From positions 516,522 through 580,521 of the forward strand of contig NZ_SMJU01000001.1 in assembly GCF_004348825.1 (NCBI RefSeq): a DNA stretch of 64,000 nt, in the 5' to 3' direction. Every line of letters starts with the position of its first letter. Within the stretch, counting starts at the first letter, position 1. Below, one piece after another: positions 43,234-53,448 of this stretch. The notes below the pieces were generated by a model. That model had not been told where the DNA came from, ran no database searches, and saw only the letters and a program-made list of their open reading frames with translations. The translations under genes and the position numbers were made by a program. This DNA is from Arundinibacter roseus (GTDB lineage: Bacteria > Bacteroidota > Bacteroidia > Cytophagales > Spirosomataceae).

Positions 43234-45384
43234 ATGCCCATGTCGCTTACCAAAGAATACGCCCTCAAACACCACTTCGGATACGATACCTTTCGTCCGC
43301 AACAGGCAGAAATCATTGACACCGTTCTGAGCGGGCAGGATTGCCTTGTGCTCATGCCTACGGGCGGGGGCAAATCGGTCTGTTATCAGGTTCCGGCTCT
43401 GCTCCTAAATGGCCTTACGGTGGTTATTTCGCCATTAATCGCCCTTATGAAAGATCAGGTAGAAGCGCTGAGGGCCAATGGCATCGAAGCCGCTTTTCTT
43501 AATTCGAGTATTTCGGGTTCTGAACAGGATTCGGTGCAGTGGAAAGCCAAATTGGGCGAACTCAAATTGCTCTATATTTCTCCGGAAAGGCTTTTTTCAG
43601 GAAATACGCTGGACAATCTTCGGCAGTGGAACGTCCGGCTGTTTGCCGTTGATGAGGCGCATTGTATTTCTTCGTGGGGCCACGATTTCCGGCCCGAATA
43701 CCGGCACCTTACCAAGCTGAAAACGTATTTTCCCGATGTGCCCGTCATCGCCCTCACTGCCACCGCCGACCGCGTGACGCGCCGCGATATTCTCAAACAG
43801 CTCAATGCCCCCGCCGCAATTACGTTTGAGGCGAGTTTTGACCGTCCTAACCTGAGCCTGACGGTGCTGCCGGGGCGGAAGCGAACGCAGCAAATCGAGA
43901 GTTTTCTTCTCAAACATCCTACCCAACCCGGCATTATCTATTGCCTGAGCCGCAAAACCACCGAAACCGTGGCCACGCTGTTACAAAATCGAGGCTACAA
44001 GGCCAAATTCTACCATGCCGGACTACCCGCGCCGGATCGCTCAAAGGTGCAGGAAGAGTTTCTGAAAGACGACATTCAGATCATCGTGGCTACGATTGCC
44101 TTTGGTATGGGGATCGATAAATCCAATGTGCGGTGGGTGATTCACTACAACCTGCCCCCCAACGTCGAGAGTTTTTATCAGGAAATCGGCCGGGCCGGGC
44201 GTGACGGCGCTACGGCCGATACGCTGCTGTTTTACAGCTATCAGGATATTATCATGCGGCAGGACATGATCATACAGTCGGAGCAGTCAGAAGAGCAAAA
44301 AGAGCTTCTGCACGCCAAGCTCAACCGCATGAAGCAGTATGCCGAAGCGGACTTGTGTCGTCGACGGATTTTGCTCAGCTATTTCAACGAAGCCGTGGAG
44401 CAGGACTGCGGCAACTGCGATGTGTGCCGCAACCCCCGCACCCGTTTTGACGGCACGCTCATTGCCCAAAAAGCGCTCTCGGCCATTGCCCGCACCCGCG
44501 AAAACGTGGCGATGGGGATGCTCATCGATATTTTGCGGGGCAGCCGCAACCGCGCCATTCTCTCCCACGGCTACGACCAACTACCGACGTTTGGCGTCGG
44601 CAAGGATCTGCGTGGCGAAGAATGGGCCGAGTATATCAGCCAAATGCTGAACTCGGGCGTGATGGACATTGCCTACGACGAAGCCCACGCCTTTAAGCTG
44701 AACCCCACGAGCCGGCAGATTTTGAAAGGTGAAAAAAAGCTGGAACTTGTCAAGTTTATTCCGCTTGCCGAGCGCAAAGCCCGTGAAGAAGAGCTTATCC
44801 CCAAAGAAAAACCCAAGCAGGAGATTATCCGCGATGCACTTTTTGAACAGCTCCGCCTGCTTCGCAAGCAAATGGCCGATGCTCTGAATGTGCCTCCCTA
44901 CGTTATTTTTTCGGATCAGACTCTCTCGGAAATGGCGCAGAAACGGCCTATTTCGGAGGCTCAAATGAAGGCCGTGTCGGGGATTGGGGATGAAAAATAC
45001 CGCCGCTACGGAACGGCCTTCGTGCAGGAGATTGTAAAATTTGCCAAAGAAAATACCAAACCCGGTACGCGTGTGGCCAAGGGCATGACCTACATTCAGA
45101 CGTACGAATTGTACAAAAGCGGGTTTACGCTCGACGACATGGCGCAGCAGCGCGGCCTTGCAACCTCTACCATTGTGTCGCACCTCGTGAAACTCCGGGA
45201 TGAAGGCCACGAAATCGAACTCCGCCCGCTGATTTCGGACAAAATGTATAACGAAATTATAGCAGCAGCTACCGAACTAAACTACCAACCGGGAGAACCC
45301 CTTGCGCCACTGTTTGAGCGCCTCGGCGAGCGCATTGAGTACGGCATGATCCGCCTGGCGCTGGCAATTCGGGGAGGGGAGTGA
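43234..45384 (+). CDS. recQ: ATP-dependent DNA helicase RecQ
   Basis: A 716-residue 3'-5' helicase for recombination repair and stalled forks. Motif I is LMPTGGGKS (lysine near residue 47), the DEAH box is at residues 140-143, and motif VI is YQEIGRAGRDG. The RQC zinc site is formed by CRRRILLSYF and DCGNCDVC. An HRDC domain covers about residues 540-610, and the C-terminus has an extra HTH (GLATSTIVSHLVKLRDEGHE) that is common in Bacteroidota RecQ. An in-frame second ATG at 43240 would shorten it by two residues. It is divergent from folK. Confidence 0.96.
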   Translation: MPMSLTKEYALKHHFGYDTFRPQQAEIIDTVLSGQDCLVLMPTGGGKSVCYQVPALLLNGLTVVISPLIALMKDQVEALRANGIEAAFLNSSISGSEQDSVQWKAKLGELKLLYISPERLFSGNTLDNLRQWNVRLFAVDEAHCISSWGHDFRPEYRHLTKLKTYFPDVPVIALTATADRVTRRDILKQLNAPAAITFEASFDRPNLSLTVLPGRKRTQQIESFLLKHPTQPGIIYCLSRKTTETVATLLQNRGYKAKFYHAGLPAPDRSKVQEEFLKDDIQIIVATIAFGMGIDKSNVRWVIHYNLPPNVESFYQEIGRAGRDGATADTLLFYSYQDIIMRQDMIIQSEQSEEQKELLHAKLNRMKQYAEADLCRRRILLSYFNEAVEQDCGNCDVCRNPRTRFDGTLIAQKALSAIARTRENVAMGMLIDILRGSRNRAILSHGYDQLPTFGVGKDLRGEEWAEYISQMLNSGVMDIAYDEAHAFKLNPTSRQILKGEKKLELVKFIPLAERKAREEELIPKEKPKQEIIRDALFEQLRLLRKQMADALNVPPYVIFSDQTLSEMAQKRPISEAQMKAVSGIGDEKYRRYGTAFVQEIVKFAKENTKPGTRVAKGMTYIQTYELYKSGFTLDDMAQQRGLATSTIVSHLVKLRDEGHEIELRPLISDKMYNEIIAAATELNYQPGEPLAPLFERLGERIEYGMIRLALAIRGGE

Positions 45385-45418
45385 GGGCTGTGTTTTATAA
45401 AAACTGATTCAATAGCAA

Positions 45419-45769
45419 ATGCTAAAAATCGCTTGTAGCTTATTATTTCTCTCAAACCTCTGCCTAAGTCAGGAAAAATGTGGGGTAATTTTGGATGGAT
45501 CAACTCGTCAAAGTATTCCATATGCTACAATTTATATTCCGGCTACCAAACAAGGGATGTATGCCACAGACAAAGGGACGTTTTGCATGCCATTGGACGA
45601 AAGAAAGCCTGATAGTCTGCGGATTTCGGCTATTGGATATACATCCAGGACTATTGATTTTCAATTGATTACTACGCTGGATACTCTGCTGCTTTGGCCA
45701 ACTCCCATTGCATTGCAGGAAGTGTTGGTAAAAGCTGACCGGCAGAAACTACACGCCAAATGCCCGTAA
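45419..45769 (+). CDS. Short secreted carboxypeptidase-regulatory-like domain protein, probably truncated
   Basis: A 116-residue protein: signal peptide (MLKIACSLLFLSNLCLS), then one CarboxypepD_reg-like beta-sandwich (GVILDGSTRQSIPYATIYIP, GTFCMPLDE, LRISAIGYTSRTIDF) and the typical following segment ALQEVLVKADR. In relatives this segment leads into a longer second domain; here the reading frame ends 10 residues later. I infer loss of the 3' part, but an intact short protein is possible. It lies 34 bp after recQ and 76 bp before the GH9 gene. Confidence 0.65.
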   Translation: MLKIACSLLFLSNLCLSQEKCGVILDGSTRQSIPYATIYIPATKQGMYATDKGTFCMPLDERKPDSLRISAIGYTSRTIDFQLITTLDTLLLWPTPIALQEVLVKADRQKLHAKCP

Positions 45770-45845
45770 AACCCCTACAACCATTATATTTCCTTCAAAC
45801 TGCCTTTCTTTTGTATAGATCACAGAAATCAGTTTGAAACAGCCA

Positions 45846-47621
45846 ATGAAAAAGCACGGGTTTACGGTTCGGAACATACTTCTCAAAATTGCTTTTGCAG
45901 GCTTGTTGCTGCCGGGAGGCGTGGTAGCGCAAACGGCCTCTGACGCCATTCGGCTCAATCAACTTGGTTTTTACCCACAGGCCAAAAAAATTGCCGCGGT
46001 GATCGGTGCCGGGGCGGGGACGTTCCGTATTCATGCACCGGGGAGTCAAGAAGCGGTTTTTTCGGGTACGCTCAGCGAAAGCCGTCGTTCCCCTTTTTCA
46101 GATAAAACAACCCGAATTGCCGATTTTTCGGCCCTTACAAAACCCGGGAAATATGTACTGGAAGTACAGGGAGTCGGAGCGTCGTATGTTTTTGAGATAA
46201 AAAATAATGTGCACGAGGCCGCCGCCAAAGCTTCTGCCAAAGGATTTTACTTTCAACGAACCGCCCTGGATCTCGAAGAAAAATATGCTGGCAAATGGGC
46301 ACGCCCGGCGGGTCATCCCGACCAACAGATCATGATTCACCCCTCAGCTGCCGGGCCGGGCCGTCCGGCGGGGAGCGTTATTTCCAGTCCGTATGGCTGG
46401 TACGATGCCGGAGATTACAACAAGTATATCGTCAACTCAGGCATTACAATGGCCACCTTGCTGTCGGCCTACGAAGATTTTCCGGACTACTACAAGCAAC
46501 TGAACCTCGCTATTCCTGAAAGTAACAACCAACTGCCCGACCTGCTCGACGAAGTTCGCTGGAACCTGCGATGGATGCTGAGCATGCAGGACCCTGCCGA
46601 CGGCGGTGTGTATCACAAACTCACCAACGCCTCGTTTGACGGCATGGCTGTCATGCCACATCAGGCTACCAAAACCCGCTACGTGGTGCAGAAAAGTACG
46701 GCTGCTGCGCTTGACTTCGCTGCCGTGATGGCGCAGGCGAGCCGGGTGTTCAAAGATTTTGGCGTACAGGTTCCGGGCCTGGCCGATAGTTGCCTCATTG
46801 CCGCTCAGCGTGCCTGGGGCTGGGCCAAAGTACATCCGGCGGTTTTGTACGATCAAACGTCCCTGAATAATGCCTTTGACCCTGACATCTCAACGGGCGC
46901 TTATGGCGACCGACAACTGAGCGACGAGTGGATGTGGGCGGCTTCGGAGTTGTACATCACCACCAAAAGCGACGAATACTATACGGCTGTTAATCTCTTT
47001 CCGGATACAGCCATGCCGCTCCCTTCATGGGCTCAGGTACGGTTGCTGGGCTACTACTCGCTGCTACGCCACGCCGAAGGCCTTACCCAAGTGGCTCAGA
47101 AAGATTTACCTATCCTTCGGCAGCAGCTCATTGCCATGGCCGACTCGCTCATTCAGGGCAGCGAGTCGCATTACCTCAACACCATGATGGGCCACAAAAA
47201 GTCCGATTTTGTGTGGGGAAGCAGTGCCGTAGCGGCCAATCAGGCGGTGGCGGTGTTGCAGGCGTTCAGGCTCACAAAACAGGTTAAATACCTGGATGCT
47301 GCGCTCATGAATCTGGATTATCTGCTGGGGAGAAATGGCACGGGCTATTCATTTTTGACGGGTTTTGGCAGCAAACAGGTCATGCATCCGCACCACCGGC
47401 CTTCCGTTGCCGATCAGGTTGCAGCGCCTGTCCCGGGTTTGCTGTCGGGCGGGCCCAATCCCGGCAAGCAGGACAAATGCGCCACTTACACCTCGGATGC
47501 TGCGGATGAAGCCTTTACCGACGACGATTGTTCCTATGCTTCCAACGAAATTGCCATCAACTGGAATGCCCCCATGGTGTACCTGACCGGAGCCCTGGAA
47601 GCGTTCCTGGGTAAAAAGTAG
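45846..47621 (+). CDS. Glycoside hydrolase family 9 endoglucanase-like protein
   Basis: A 591-residue secreted enzyme that cleaves beta-1,4-linked glucans (family activity; substrate inferred). The start is ATG 45846 (MKKHGFTVRNILLKIAF, signal peptide ending near VAQT); a TTG 12 bp upstream is less likely. An Ig-like N-terminal domain (about 30-120, IRLNQLGFYPQAKK) precedes the barrel. Catalytic residues fit GH9: Asp187 and Asp190 in YDAGDYNKY, and Glu568 in SNEIAINWN. MHPHHRPS is the conserved His/Arg motif. No carbohydrate-binding module or T9SS tail is present. A GH9 enzyme suggests use of plant or bacterial beta-glucan. Confidence 0.93.
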   Translation: MKKHGFTVRNILLKIAFAGLLLPGGVVAQTASDAIRLNQLGFYPQAKKIAAVIGAGAGTFRIHAPGSQEAVFSGTLSESRRSPFSDKTTRIADFSALTKPGKYVLEVQGVGASYVFEIKNNVHEAAAKASAKGFYFQRTALDLEEKYAGKWARPAGHPDQQIMIHPSAAGPGRPAGSVISSPYGWYDAGDYNKYIVNSGITMATLLSAYEDFPDYYKQLNLAIPESNNQLPDLLDEVRWNLRWMLSMQDPADGGVYHKLTNASFDGMAVMPHQATKTRYVVQKSTAAALDFAAVMAQASRVFKDFGVQVPGLADSCLIAAQRAWGWAKVHPAVLYDQTSLNNAFDPDISTGAYGDRQLSDEWMWAASELYITTKSDEYYTAVNLFPDTAMPLPSWAQVRLLGYYSLLRHAEGLTQVAQKDLPILRQQLIAMADSLIQGSESHYLNTMMGHKKSDFVWGSSAVAANQAVAVLQAFRLTKQVKYLDAALMNLDYLLGRNGTGYSFLTGFGSKQVMHPHHRPSVADQVAAPVPGLLSGGPNPGKQDKCATYTSDAADEAFTDDDCSYASNEIAINWNAPMVYLTGALEAFLGKK

Positions 47622-47707
47622 GGGGATTTTTAATATCTTGCCTTATAGAATTAGCGTCCTCCCAAAATTTGTAAAACATCGAAATTTATCAACCAAACCC
47701 CTACTTC

Positions 47708-48694
47708 ATGAACTACCGAAAATTAGGAAAAACCGGATTCAACATTTCAGAAATAAGCCTTGGTACCTGGCAGGTGGGCGGCAAATGGGGTGATGCCTTT
47801 GACCACACCCTGGCTGAACAGATTCTACACGAAGCCGTAGATGGCGGCGTCAATTTCATTGATACGGCTGATGTCTACGGTGCCGGAGAAAGTGAAAAAG
47901 CCGTGGGTAAGTTTGTAAAAAGTCGATCGGAGCGTATTTATGTAGCTACCAAATGCGGCCGTCAGCTCAGCCCACATGTCAACGAAGCGTATCAACCCGC
48001 CGTGCTGCGGAAGTTTGTGGAGGACAGCCTGACCAACATGGGACTCGAAACGCTGGATTTAATTCAGCTGCACTGCCCGCCAACGGAGGTTTACTACCGT
48101 CCCGAGATTTTTGAACTTTTTGACCGCCTAAAAGACGAAGGTAAAATTCAGAATTTGGGTATCAGTGTCGAGAAAGTAGAAGAAGCGCTCAAAGGCATTG
48201 AGTTTGACAACGTCACGTCGGTTCAAATTATCTTTAACATGTTTCGGCAGCGTCCCGCTGAGCTTTTCTTTGCGCAGGCTCAAAAGAAAGACGTGGGCGT
48301 GATTGTCCGTGTACCGCTGGCAAGTGGCCTGCTCACCGGTACTTTCTCCCAAAATTCATCTTTTTCCGAAGGAGATCACCGCAACTTCAATCGCCATGGC
48401 GAAAAATTTGATAAGGGCGAAACCTTCTCCGGCATCGACTACGAAACCGGCCTGGCCGCGGTAGAAGAGCTGAAAGCGGTGTTTCCTGGCTATGAAAACC
48501 TGGCACCCGTAGCTTTGCGCTGGATTCTGATGTTTGAGGCTGTCAGCTGTATCATTCCGGGCGCTTCTCGGCCCGCGCAGGTAGCCTCTAACCTGCACGC
48601 AGCAGATTTGCCCCCGCTGACGGAGGAGCAACAGAAAGCAGTGAATACTATTTATAGTCAATACATTAAGCCTTCGGTGCATCCGTTATGGTAG
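47708..48694 (+). CDS. Aldo/keto reductase
   Basis: A 328-residue NADPH-dependent oxidoreductase of the AKR fold. The start is MNYRKLGKTGFNISEISLGT. The catalytic tetrad lies in FIDTADVYGAGESEKAVG (Asp, Tyr), VATKCGRQ (Lys) and LIQLHCPP (His). The C-terminal cofactor clamp is CIIPGASRPAQVASNL. The substrate cannot be read from the sequence; many relatives act on sugar-derived aldehydes. It is 86 bp after the GH9 gene on the same strand. Confidence 0.92.
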   Translation: MNYRKLGKTGFNISEISLGTWQVGGKWGDAFDHTLAEQILHEAVDGGVNFIDTADVYGAGESEKAVGKFVKSRSERIYVATKCGRQLSPHVNEAYQPAVLRKFVEDSLTNMGLETLDLIQLHCPPTEVYYRPEIFELFDRLKDEGKIQNLGISVEKVEEALKGIEFDNVTSVQIIFNMFRQRPAELFFAQAQKKDVGVIVRVPLASGLLTGTFSQNSSFSEGDHRNFNRHGEKFDKGETFSGIDYETGLAAVEELKAVFPGYENLAPVALRWILMFEAVSCIIPGASRPAQVASNLHAADLPPLTEEQQKAVNTIYSQYIKPSVHPLW

Positions 48695-49105
48695 TCAACC
48701 GAGTCGTTTAGTAAATGGTATATTTTGTTCTAAAACTTCCCTGACCATACAGCGATGAGCGTTTCTAAAAAAGGCAGGTACTTCTTCGGGAATAGTGCTA
48801 AGCTCGGCATTCGGCAGGGAAGTTTTTTCGGCGACTCCTTCCCGCAAGTTAGGTGTGGCACTGGTTGGTTTGGGCAATTAATAGTACCCGGCAACTGGCA
48901 GCCGATTCGGGAAAAATGGTTGAAGTAAATTAGACTTCCTAAATGTATTTTAAAATTACTACTCTGAATTTCATCGAAACAGCCTCAGATTGACGATCTG
49001 CTTGTAGCTATTCAACCATTATTTCCTTTAAGCTCCCTAAGGAGAGACCCATTTATGGCAACATGGGCTGCGTGTGGTTTATCGCTTATTTCCCAATTCC
49101 CCACC
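48695..49105. other. Intergenic region with a weak minus-strand ORF
   Basis: About 410 bp. A minus-strand ORF of 60 codons (48695-48877) has a plausible residue mix (IPEEVPAFFRNAHRCMVREV) but no recognisable family, and it may be a remnant of a lost gene. Nothing else is visible. Confidence 0.35.
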
Positions 49106-50038
49106 CTACTTAACTTCCGTAAAGATCAGCTTAGGAAGTTCCATCGCATTTTCAATAAGTTTGATTTCAAGAGATAAAATACCCGCCTCGGCTTCAGCAT
49201 TTAGCTTTTCCGGATCGTCGGTTGGTGTATGATAATCGTCGTGGCCGCCCGTATGAAAAAATAGTACGGGTATCTTTTTAGCGTAAAAAGATCCGTGATC
49301 CGAGCCACCGCTTCCTGCCCGATCGGTAAAGAATTTAACATCGCCCGTTACATCTTTAAATACTTGTGGCCACGCATCCGACGTGCCGTAGCCGCCAATT
49401 CCCACGCCACGCTCGGAGTTATAGCGGCCAATCATGTCCATGTTTAGCATAAAATGAATGTTTTCGAGCGCAAGCGTAGGATTTTCTACAAAATAACGCG
49501 AGCCCTGCAAACCTAATTCTTCGGCGCCAAAGGCTATAAACAGAAAATTAAAAGGCTCTGTACGACTGTTTTGGGTAAAGTACCGGGCCAATTCGAGTAG
49601 CCCGGCTACGCCCGAAGCGTTGTCATCGGCACCGTTGTGAATCTGTCCTTCGGGTTGTGGCGCTTTGGAACTTCCCTGTCGGCCCATTCCCAAATGATCA
49701 AAATGTGCTCCAATAATAATGGTATAAGGCGCCTGATTATTCAGAAAACCAAGCACATTTGCTGATTTACGAACGCTATCCGGCACCACCACCCGCCGGA
49801 CTTTGGCCATAAAGGGCTGACGGTAGCCGTCGGTTCCCCGAGGTGAAAGGCCCATTTTCTTGAATTGTTTTTCAATATACTTCACCGCTTTTTCCTGCTC
49901 CCGGCTACCCGTACCCCGGCCTTTCATTCGGTCAGAAGCCAGGTAATTCACATGTTGACGAATACGCTCCGCCGAAGGAACCTCGTTTTGTGCATGTAGG
50001 ACATAGGGAAACCAAAGGAGAAAAAAGAGGTATTTCAT
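49106..50038 (-). CDS. Secreted M28-family zinc peptidase, short form
   Basis: A 310-residue exported peptidase without a PA insert. I start at ATG 50038 because MKYLFFLLWFPYVLHAQ is the signal peptide; an in-frame ATG at 50098 adds 20 residues before it. The zinc site is complete: GAHFDHLG, GADDNASG, FGAEELGL, NMDMIGR and HTGGHDDYHTPTDD. It is a paralogue of the 529-residue enzyme at 7271-8860. It probably trims peptides in the periplasm. It is divergent from the gnd operon. Confidence 0.92.
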   Translation of the reverse strand: MKYLFFLLWFPYVLHAQNEVPSAERIRQHVNYLASDRMKGRGTGSREQEKAVKYIEKQFKKMGLSPRGTDGYRQPFMAKVRRVVVPDSVRKSANVLGFLNNQAPYTIIIGAHFDHLGMGRQGSSKAPQPEGQIHNGADDNASGVAGLLELARYFTQNSRTEPFNFLFIAFGAEELGLQGSRYFVENPTLALENIHFMLNMDMIGRYNSERGVGIGGYGTSDAWPQVFKDVTGDVKFFTDRAGSGGSDHGSFYAKKIPVLFFHTGGHDDYHTPTDDPEKLNAEAEAGILSLEIKLIENAMELPKLIFTEVK

Positions 50039-50453
50039 GAAAAAATATAGGATGAGTAATTTTTGAATAAAGATACTTCCCGGCAAGTTGCAGGCCAACG
50101 GTCTGCACTACCTAAACTCTATACTACAATATGCTCCAACACAATTAATTTACTGATTATCAATTATTTAATATAATTTTAAAAAGTTGATTTTAGCTAC
50201 AAAATACAGGAAATAAAACCATGCAATAGAAACTACATCCTCAACTTATGAAATTCTTTTTACTGGTTCTGTCAGGGAAATACCTGTTTTCCTGCGTTTA
50301 AAATGGATGAAAACATATGGAAATTGGTTTTCCATACGGTAGTTTAGCACCCCGAAATTTCCTCCTGCGTAGTTCAGATTGCTTCCTGAAAACTCCTCGA
50401 TTTACCTAACTTACTATAAAAAAGAACGTAAACATTTCCATAAAACACTACTT
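50039..50453. other. Divergent region of the M28 peptidase and gnd
   Basis: About 415 bp, AT-rich. It holds an 8-bp hairpin TATGGAAA / TTTCCATA (50316-50323 with 50329-50336) about 120 bp before gnd, possibly an operator. No TAnnTTTG element stands out and no ORF is convincing. Confidence 0.4.
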
Positions 50454-51866
50454 ATGAACAATTTACAGTACGAATTTGGGATGGTTGGGCTCGGAGTTAT
50501 GGGCCAAAATCTCATGCTCAATATTGCCGATCATAATTTTTCGGTCATTGGCCTTGATTTGGATCCATTCAAAGCCGCTGCCGTAGAAGAGGAAGCCGGA
50601 GCAGACAAGCAGGTGCGTGGGACAATTTACGTGGATGAGTTTGTCCGGTCGATACGCAAACCTCGGGCAGTTATGCTGCTGGTACCTGCGGGTAAGCCCG
50701 TCGATGCGGCAATTGCAACCCTGCTGCCGTTGCTGGAACCCGGAGATATTGTTGTTGACGGGGGCAACTCCTACTTTCCTGATACCGAACGACGTGTGCT
50801 GGAACTGGAAAAAAAGGGCGTGCATTTTTTTGGCATGGGCGTTTCGGGCGGTGAAAAAGGCGCCCGCTTTGGGCCTAGCATGATGCCGGGCGGAAACCGC
50901 GAAGCCTACGAACGGTTGCGGCCCGTATTTGAGGCCATCGCGGCCAAAGTTGACGGCGAGCCTTGTGTAGCCTATCTCGGAAGCGGATCAGCCGGGAATT
51001 ACGTAAAAATGGTTCATAATGGCATCGAATACGGCATTATGCAACTTATTGCCGAAACCTACGATCTGCTGAAACGGGGCGCCGGATTCAGCGACGACGA
51101 ACTCCAAAATATTTTTCAGGAATGGAATAATACGGAATTACAATCTTTCCTGATTGAAATTACGGGTGAAATTTTGAGCAAAATGGACGACGAAACCGGG
51201 CAAAGGCTGGTCACGATGATTTCGGATCGGGCCCGGTCGAAAGGTACTGGAAAGTGGACGTCCCAAAATGCTATGGATTTGCAGGTACCCGTTCCGACGA
51301 TTGACATGGCGGTGCTCATGCGCGACATGTCTAAGTATAAAGAAGATCGCGTAGAAGCTGCCAAAGCTCTTCCAAATGACGCGCCCGTCCTGGACGTAAA
51401 TCGCACCGAACTGGTCGATCAGATGCGAAATGCGTTTTATTTTGCCATGATTTCTACCTATGCGCAGGGACTTGCGCAGCTTACCGCTGCCTCAGAAAGC
51501 TACAAGTATGGGCTGAATTTGCAGGATGTAGCAAAAATCTGGCGCGGCGGCTGTATTATCCGCGCAGCCTGCCTGAGCGATATTCGGGCGGCTTATGCGG
51601 CTAATCCGCAGTTACCCACTCTTTTGCTGGACCCCAAAATCGGCAGCGATCTGCTGGCCCGACAGGCAGATCTACGAGAAATACTCAAAGCGGCAATTGA
51701 TCGGGGAATCCCTATGCCAGCATTTATGGCTTCTTTGGCCTACTTCGATGCCTACCGCAGCGAAACTCTTCCGACCAATCTGATTCAGGCACAACGCGAT
51801 TATTTCGGTGCCCATACCTACGAGCGTGTAGACCGGGAAGGAATTTTTCATACCCAATGGAATTAA
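50454..51866 (+). CDS. gnd: 6-phosphogluconate dehydrogenase (decarboxylating)
   Basis: A 470-residue NADP-dependent enzyme that makes ribulose 5-phosphate. The start is ATG 50454 (MNNLQYEFGMVGLGVMGQN); an in-frame start at 50379 adds 25 residues without family character. The dinucleotide motif GLGVMGQN (residues 12-19), DGGNSYFPDTERR, FFGMGVSGGEKGAR, GSGSAGNYVKMVHNGIEYG and the C-terminal QAQRDYFGAHTYERVDREG are all family signatures. It is the first gene of gnd-zwf-pgl. Confidence 0.96.
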   Translation: MNNLQYEFGMVGLGVMGQNLMLNIADHNFSVIGLDLDPFKAAAVEEEAGADKQVRGTIYVDEFVRSIRKPRAVMLLVPAGKPVDAAIATLLPLLEPGDIVVDGGNSYFPDTERRVLELEKKGVHFFGMGVSGGEKGARFGPSMMPGGNREAYERLRPVFEAIAAKVDGEPCVAYLGSGSAGNYVKMVHNGIEYGIMQLIAETYDLLKRGAGFSDDELQNIFQEWNNTELQSFLIEITGEILSKMDDETGQRLVTMISDRARSKGTGKWTSQNAMDLQVPVPTIDMAVLMRDMSKYKEDRVEAAKALPNDAPVLDVNRTELVDQMRNAFYFAMISTYAQGLAQLTAASESYKYGLNLQDVAKIWRGGCIIRAACLSDIRAAYAANPQLPTLLLDPKIGSDLLARQADLREILKAAIDRGIPMPAFMASLAYFDAYRSETLPTNLIQAQRDYFGAHTYERVDREGIFHTQWN

Positions 51867-51924
51867 TTTATTTTCAATAATCTGGTGTTAATCCGTTCGT
51901 CTTATTTTTCCATCCACCGCATAC

Positions 51925-53433
51925 ATGAACTCAATTAAGAAAGTTGCACCAACCATCGCCGTTATTTTTGGAGGAACGGGCGATTTGACAAAAAGAAAGC
52001 TGATTCCTGCTTTTTATAACTTGTTTCTTGATGGCTGGATGCCTGAGAAATTTGCCGTGATCGGCCTGGGGCGTACGGCCTCGGATCATTCAAAGTATAA
52101 GGTCCACTTAAAAGAGGGTTTGGATGATTTTTCGCGCAGCGGAAAACCCAAAAAAGACCCATGGGAAAAGTTTAGTGAATCCATTTATTATTTACAATCC
52201 AATATCAACGACCCCGCTTCGTATCAGGCACTGGCCGAGCAGATTCAGGCTCTGGAAGAATCCTGGGGAACACGCGCCAACCGGGTTTTTTATCTATCCG
52301 TAGCACCAAATTTTATTGAACCCATCACGCTTCATCTCGCCAAAGTTGGCATAGCAGGCGATGTGCAGAAAGATCGGATTGTGGTAGAAAAACCCTTTGG
52401 TCATGACCTGAAATCGGCCAAAGCCCTGAATCAGCTGCTGACGTGCGCTTTTCAGGAATCGCAGATTTATCGTATTGATCATTATTTGGGTAAAGAAACC
52501 GTTCAGAATATTCTCGCCTTACGGTTTGCCAACGCACTTTTTGAGCCGCTGTGGAATCGTAATTATATTGATTATGTACAAATTACAGTAGCTGAGGAAG
52601 TTGGCGTAGAAGACCGCGGCGGCTACTACGAAGGTTCGGGGGCGCTGCGCGATATGATTCAGAACCATTTGTTGCAGCTGCTGTGTATGGTGGCAATGGA
52701 GCCTCCCATCACGTTTGAAGCCGAAGAAATCCGAAACAGAAAGGTTGATGCTTTGAAGGCAATTCGCCGCTACTCGCGTGAGGATGTTGGCAAATTTGCC
52801 GTTCGTGGGCAATATGGCCCCGGCTGGATGAAGGGTAAAAAAGTAGCCGGCTATCGGGAAGAGAAAGGCGTTGATCCTAAGTCGGGAACAGAAACGTACG
52901 CCGCGGTTAAGTTTCATCTGGACAATTGGCGCTGGCAGGGCGTTCCGTTTTATCTGCGGACCGGCAAACGGATGCAGGAAAAAAGCTCGTCTATCACCAT
53001 TCAGTTTCAGCCCGTTCCGCACCTGACGTTTCCGACGTTGATGTCTGAGAACATTTTACCCAATCGCCTGGTGATAAATATTCAGCCGCAGATGGATATC
53101 AGGCTTCGGTTTATGGCCAAAAAAACTGGTCTCGAAATGGCTCTGACTCCCGCAGAAATGGTTTTTGATTTTAATGGGAATGATTCTGACGGTCAGTCGC
53201 CCGAAGCCTACGAAACCCTACTACTTGACGCCATGAATGGCGATGCGACGCTTTTCATGCGCTCAGATCAGGTAGAAACGGCCTGGGAGGTAATTACGCC
53301 GATTCTGGAAACCTGGGAATCGCGCCAATCCCTGGAATTCCCAAATTATCCCGCAGGTATGTGGGGGCCCGAAAACGCCGAAGCGCTCATTGCCCGCGAT
53401 GGACACACCTGGACCGTAACCGTATCACGTTGA
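51925..53433 (+). CDS. zwf: Glucose-6-phosphate 1-dehydrogenase
   Basis: A 502-residue enzyme, the entry step of the oxidative pentose phosphate pathway. [20 protein letters not shown] is the cofactor-binding start, [18 protein letters not shown] follows, and the catalytic motif is [25 protein letters not shown] and the C-terminal half are typical. Fifty-eight bp separate it from gnd and 15 bp from pgl, so all three probably share one transcript. Confidence 0.97.
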   Translation: MNSIKKVAPTIAVIFGGTGDLTKRKLIPAFYNLFLDGWMPEKFAVIGLGRTASDHSKYKVHLKEGLDDFSRSGKPKKDPWEKFSESIYYLQSNINDPASYQALAEQIQALEESWGTRANRVFYLSVAPNFIEPITLHLAKVGIAGDVQKDRIVVEKPFGHDLKSAKALNQLLTCAFQESQIYRIDHYLGKETVQNILALRFANALFEPLWNRNYIDYVQITVAEEVGVEDRGGYYEGSGALRDMIQNHLLQLLCMVAMEPPITFEAEEIRNRKVDALKAIRRYSREDVGKFAVRGQYGPGWMKGKKVAGYREEKGVDPKSGTETYAAVKFHLDNWRWQGVPFYLRTGKRMQEKSSSITIQFQPVPHLTFPTLMSENILPNRLVINIQPQMDIRLRFMAKKTGLEMALTPAEMVFDFNGNDSDGQSPEAYETLLLDAMNGDATLFMRSDQVETAWEVITPILETWESRQSLEFPNYPAGMWGPENAEALIARDGHTWTVTVSR

Positions 53434-53448
53434 TATTCTTCTTTCTTT

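Noticed and set aside
44581..45210. 209-codon minus-strand ORF inside recQ
   Set aside because: Shadow of recQ; the recQ frame carries all helicase motifs.
45846..48694. Polysaccharide utilisation locus around the GH9 gene
   Set aside because: No SusC/SusD pair, sulfatase or further glycoside hydrolase is adjacent; the neighbours are recQ and an aldo/keto reductase.
48695..48877. Minus-strand 60-codon gene
   Set aside because: Plausible residue mix but no family, no promoter and no clear start; kept only as a note in the intergenic entry.
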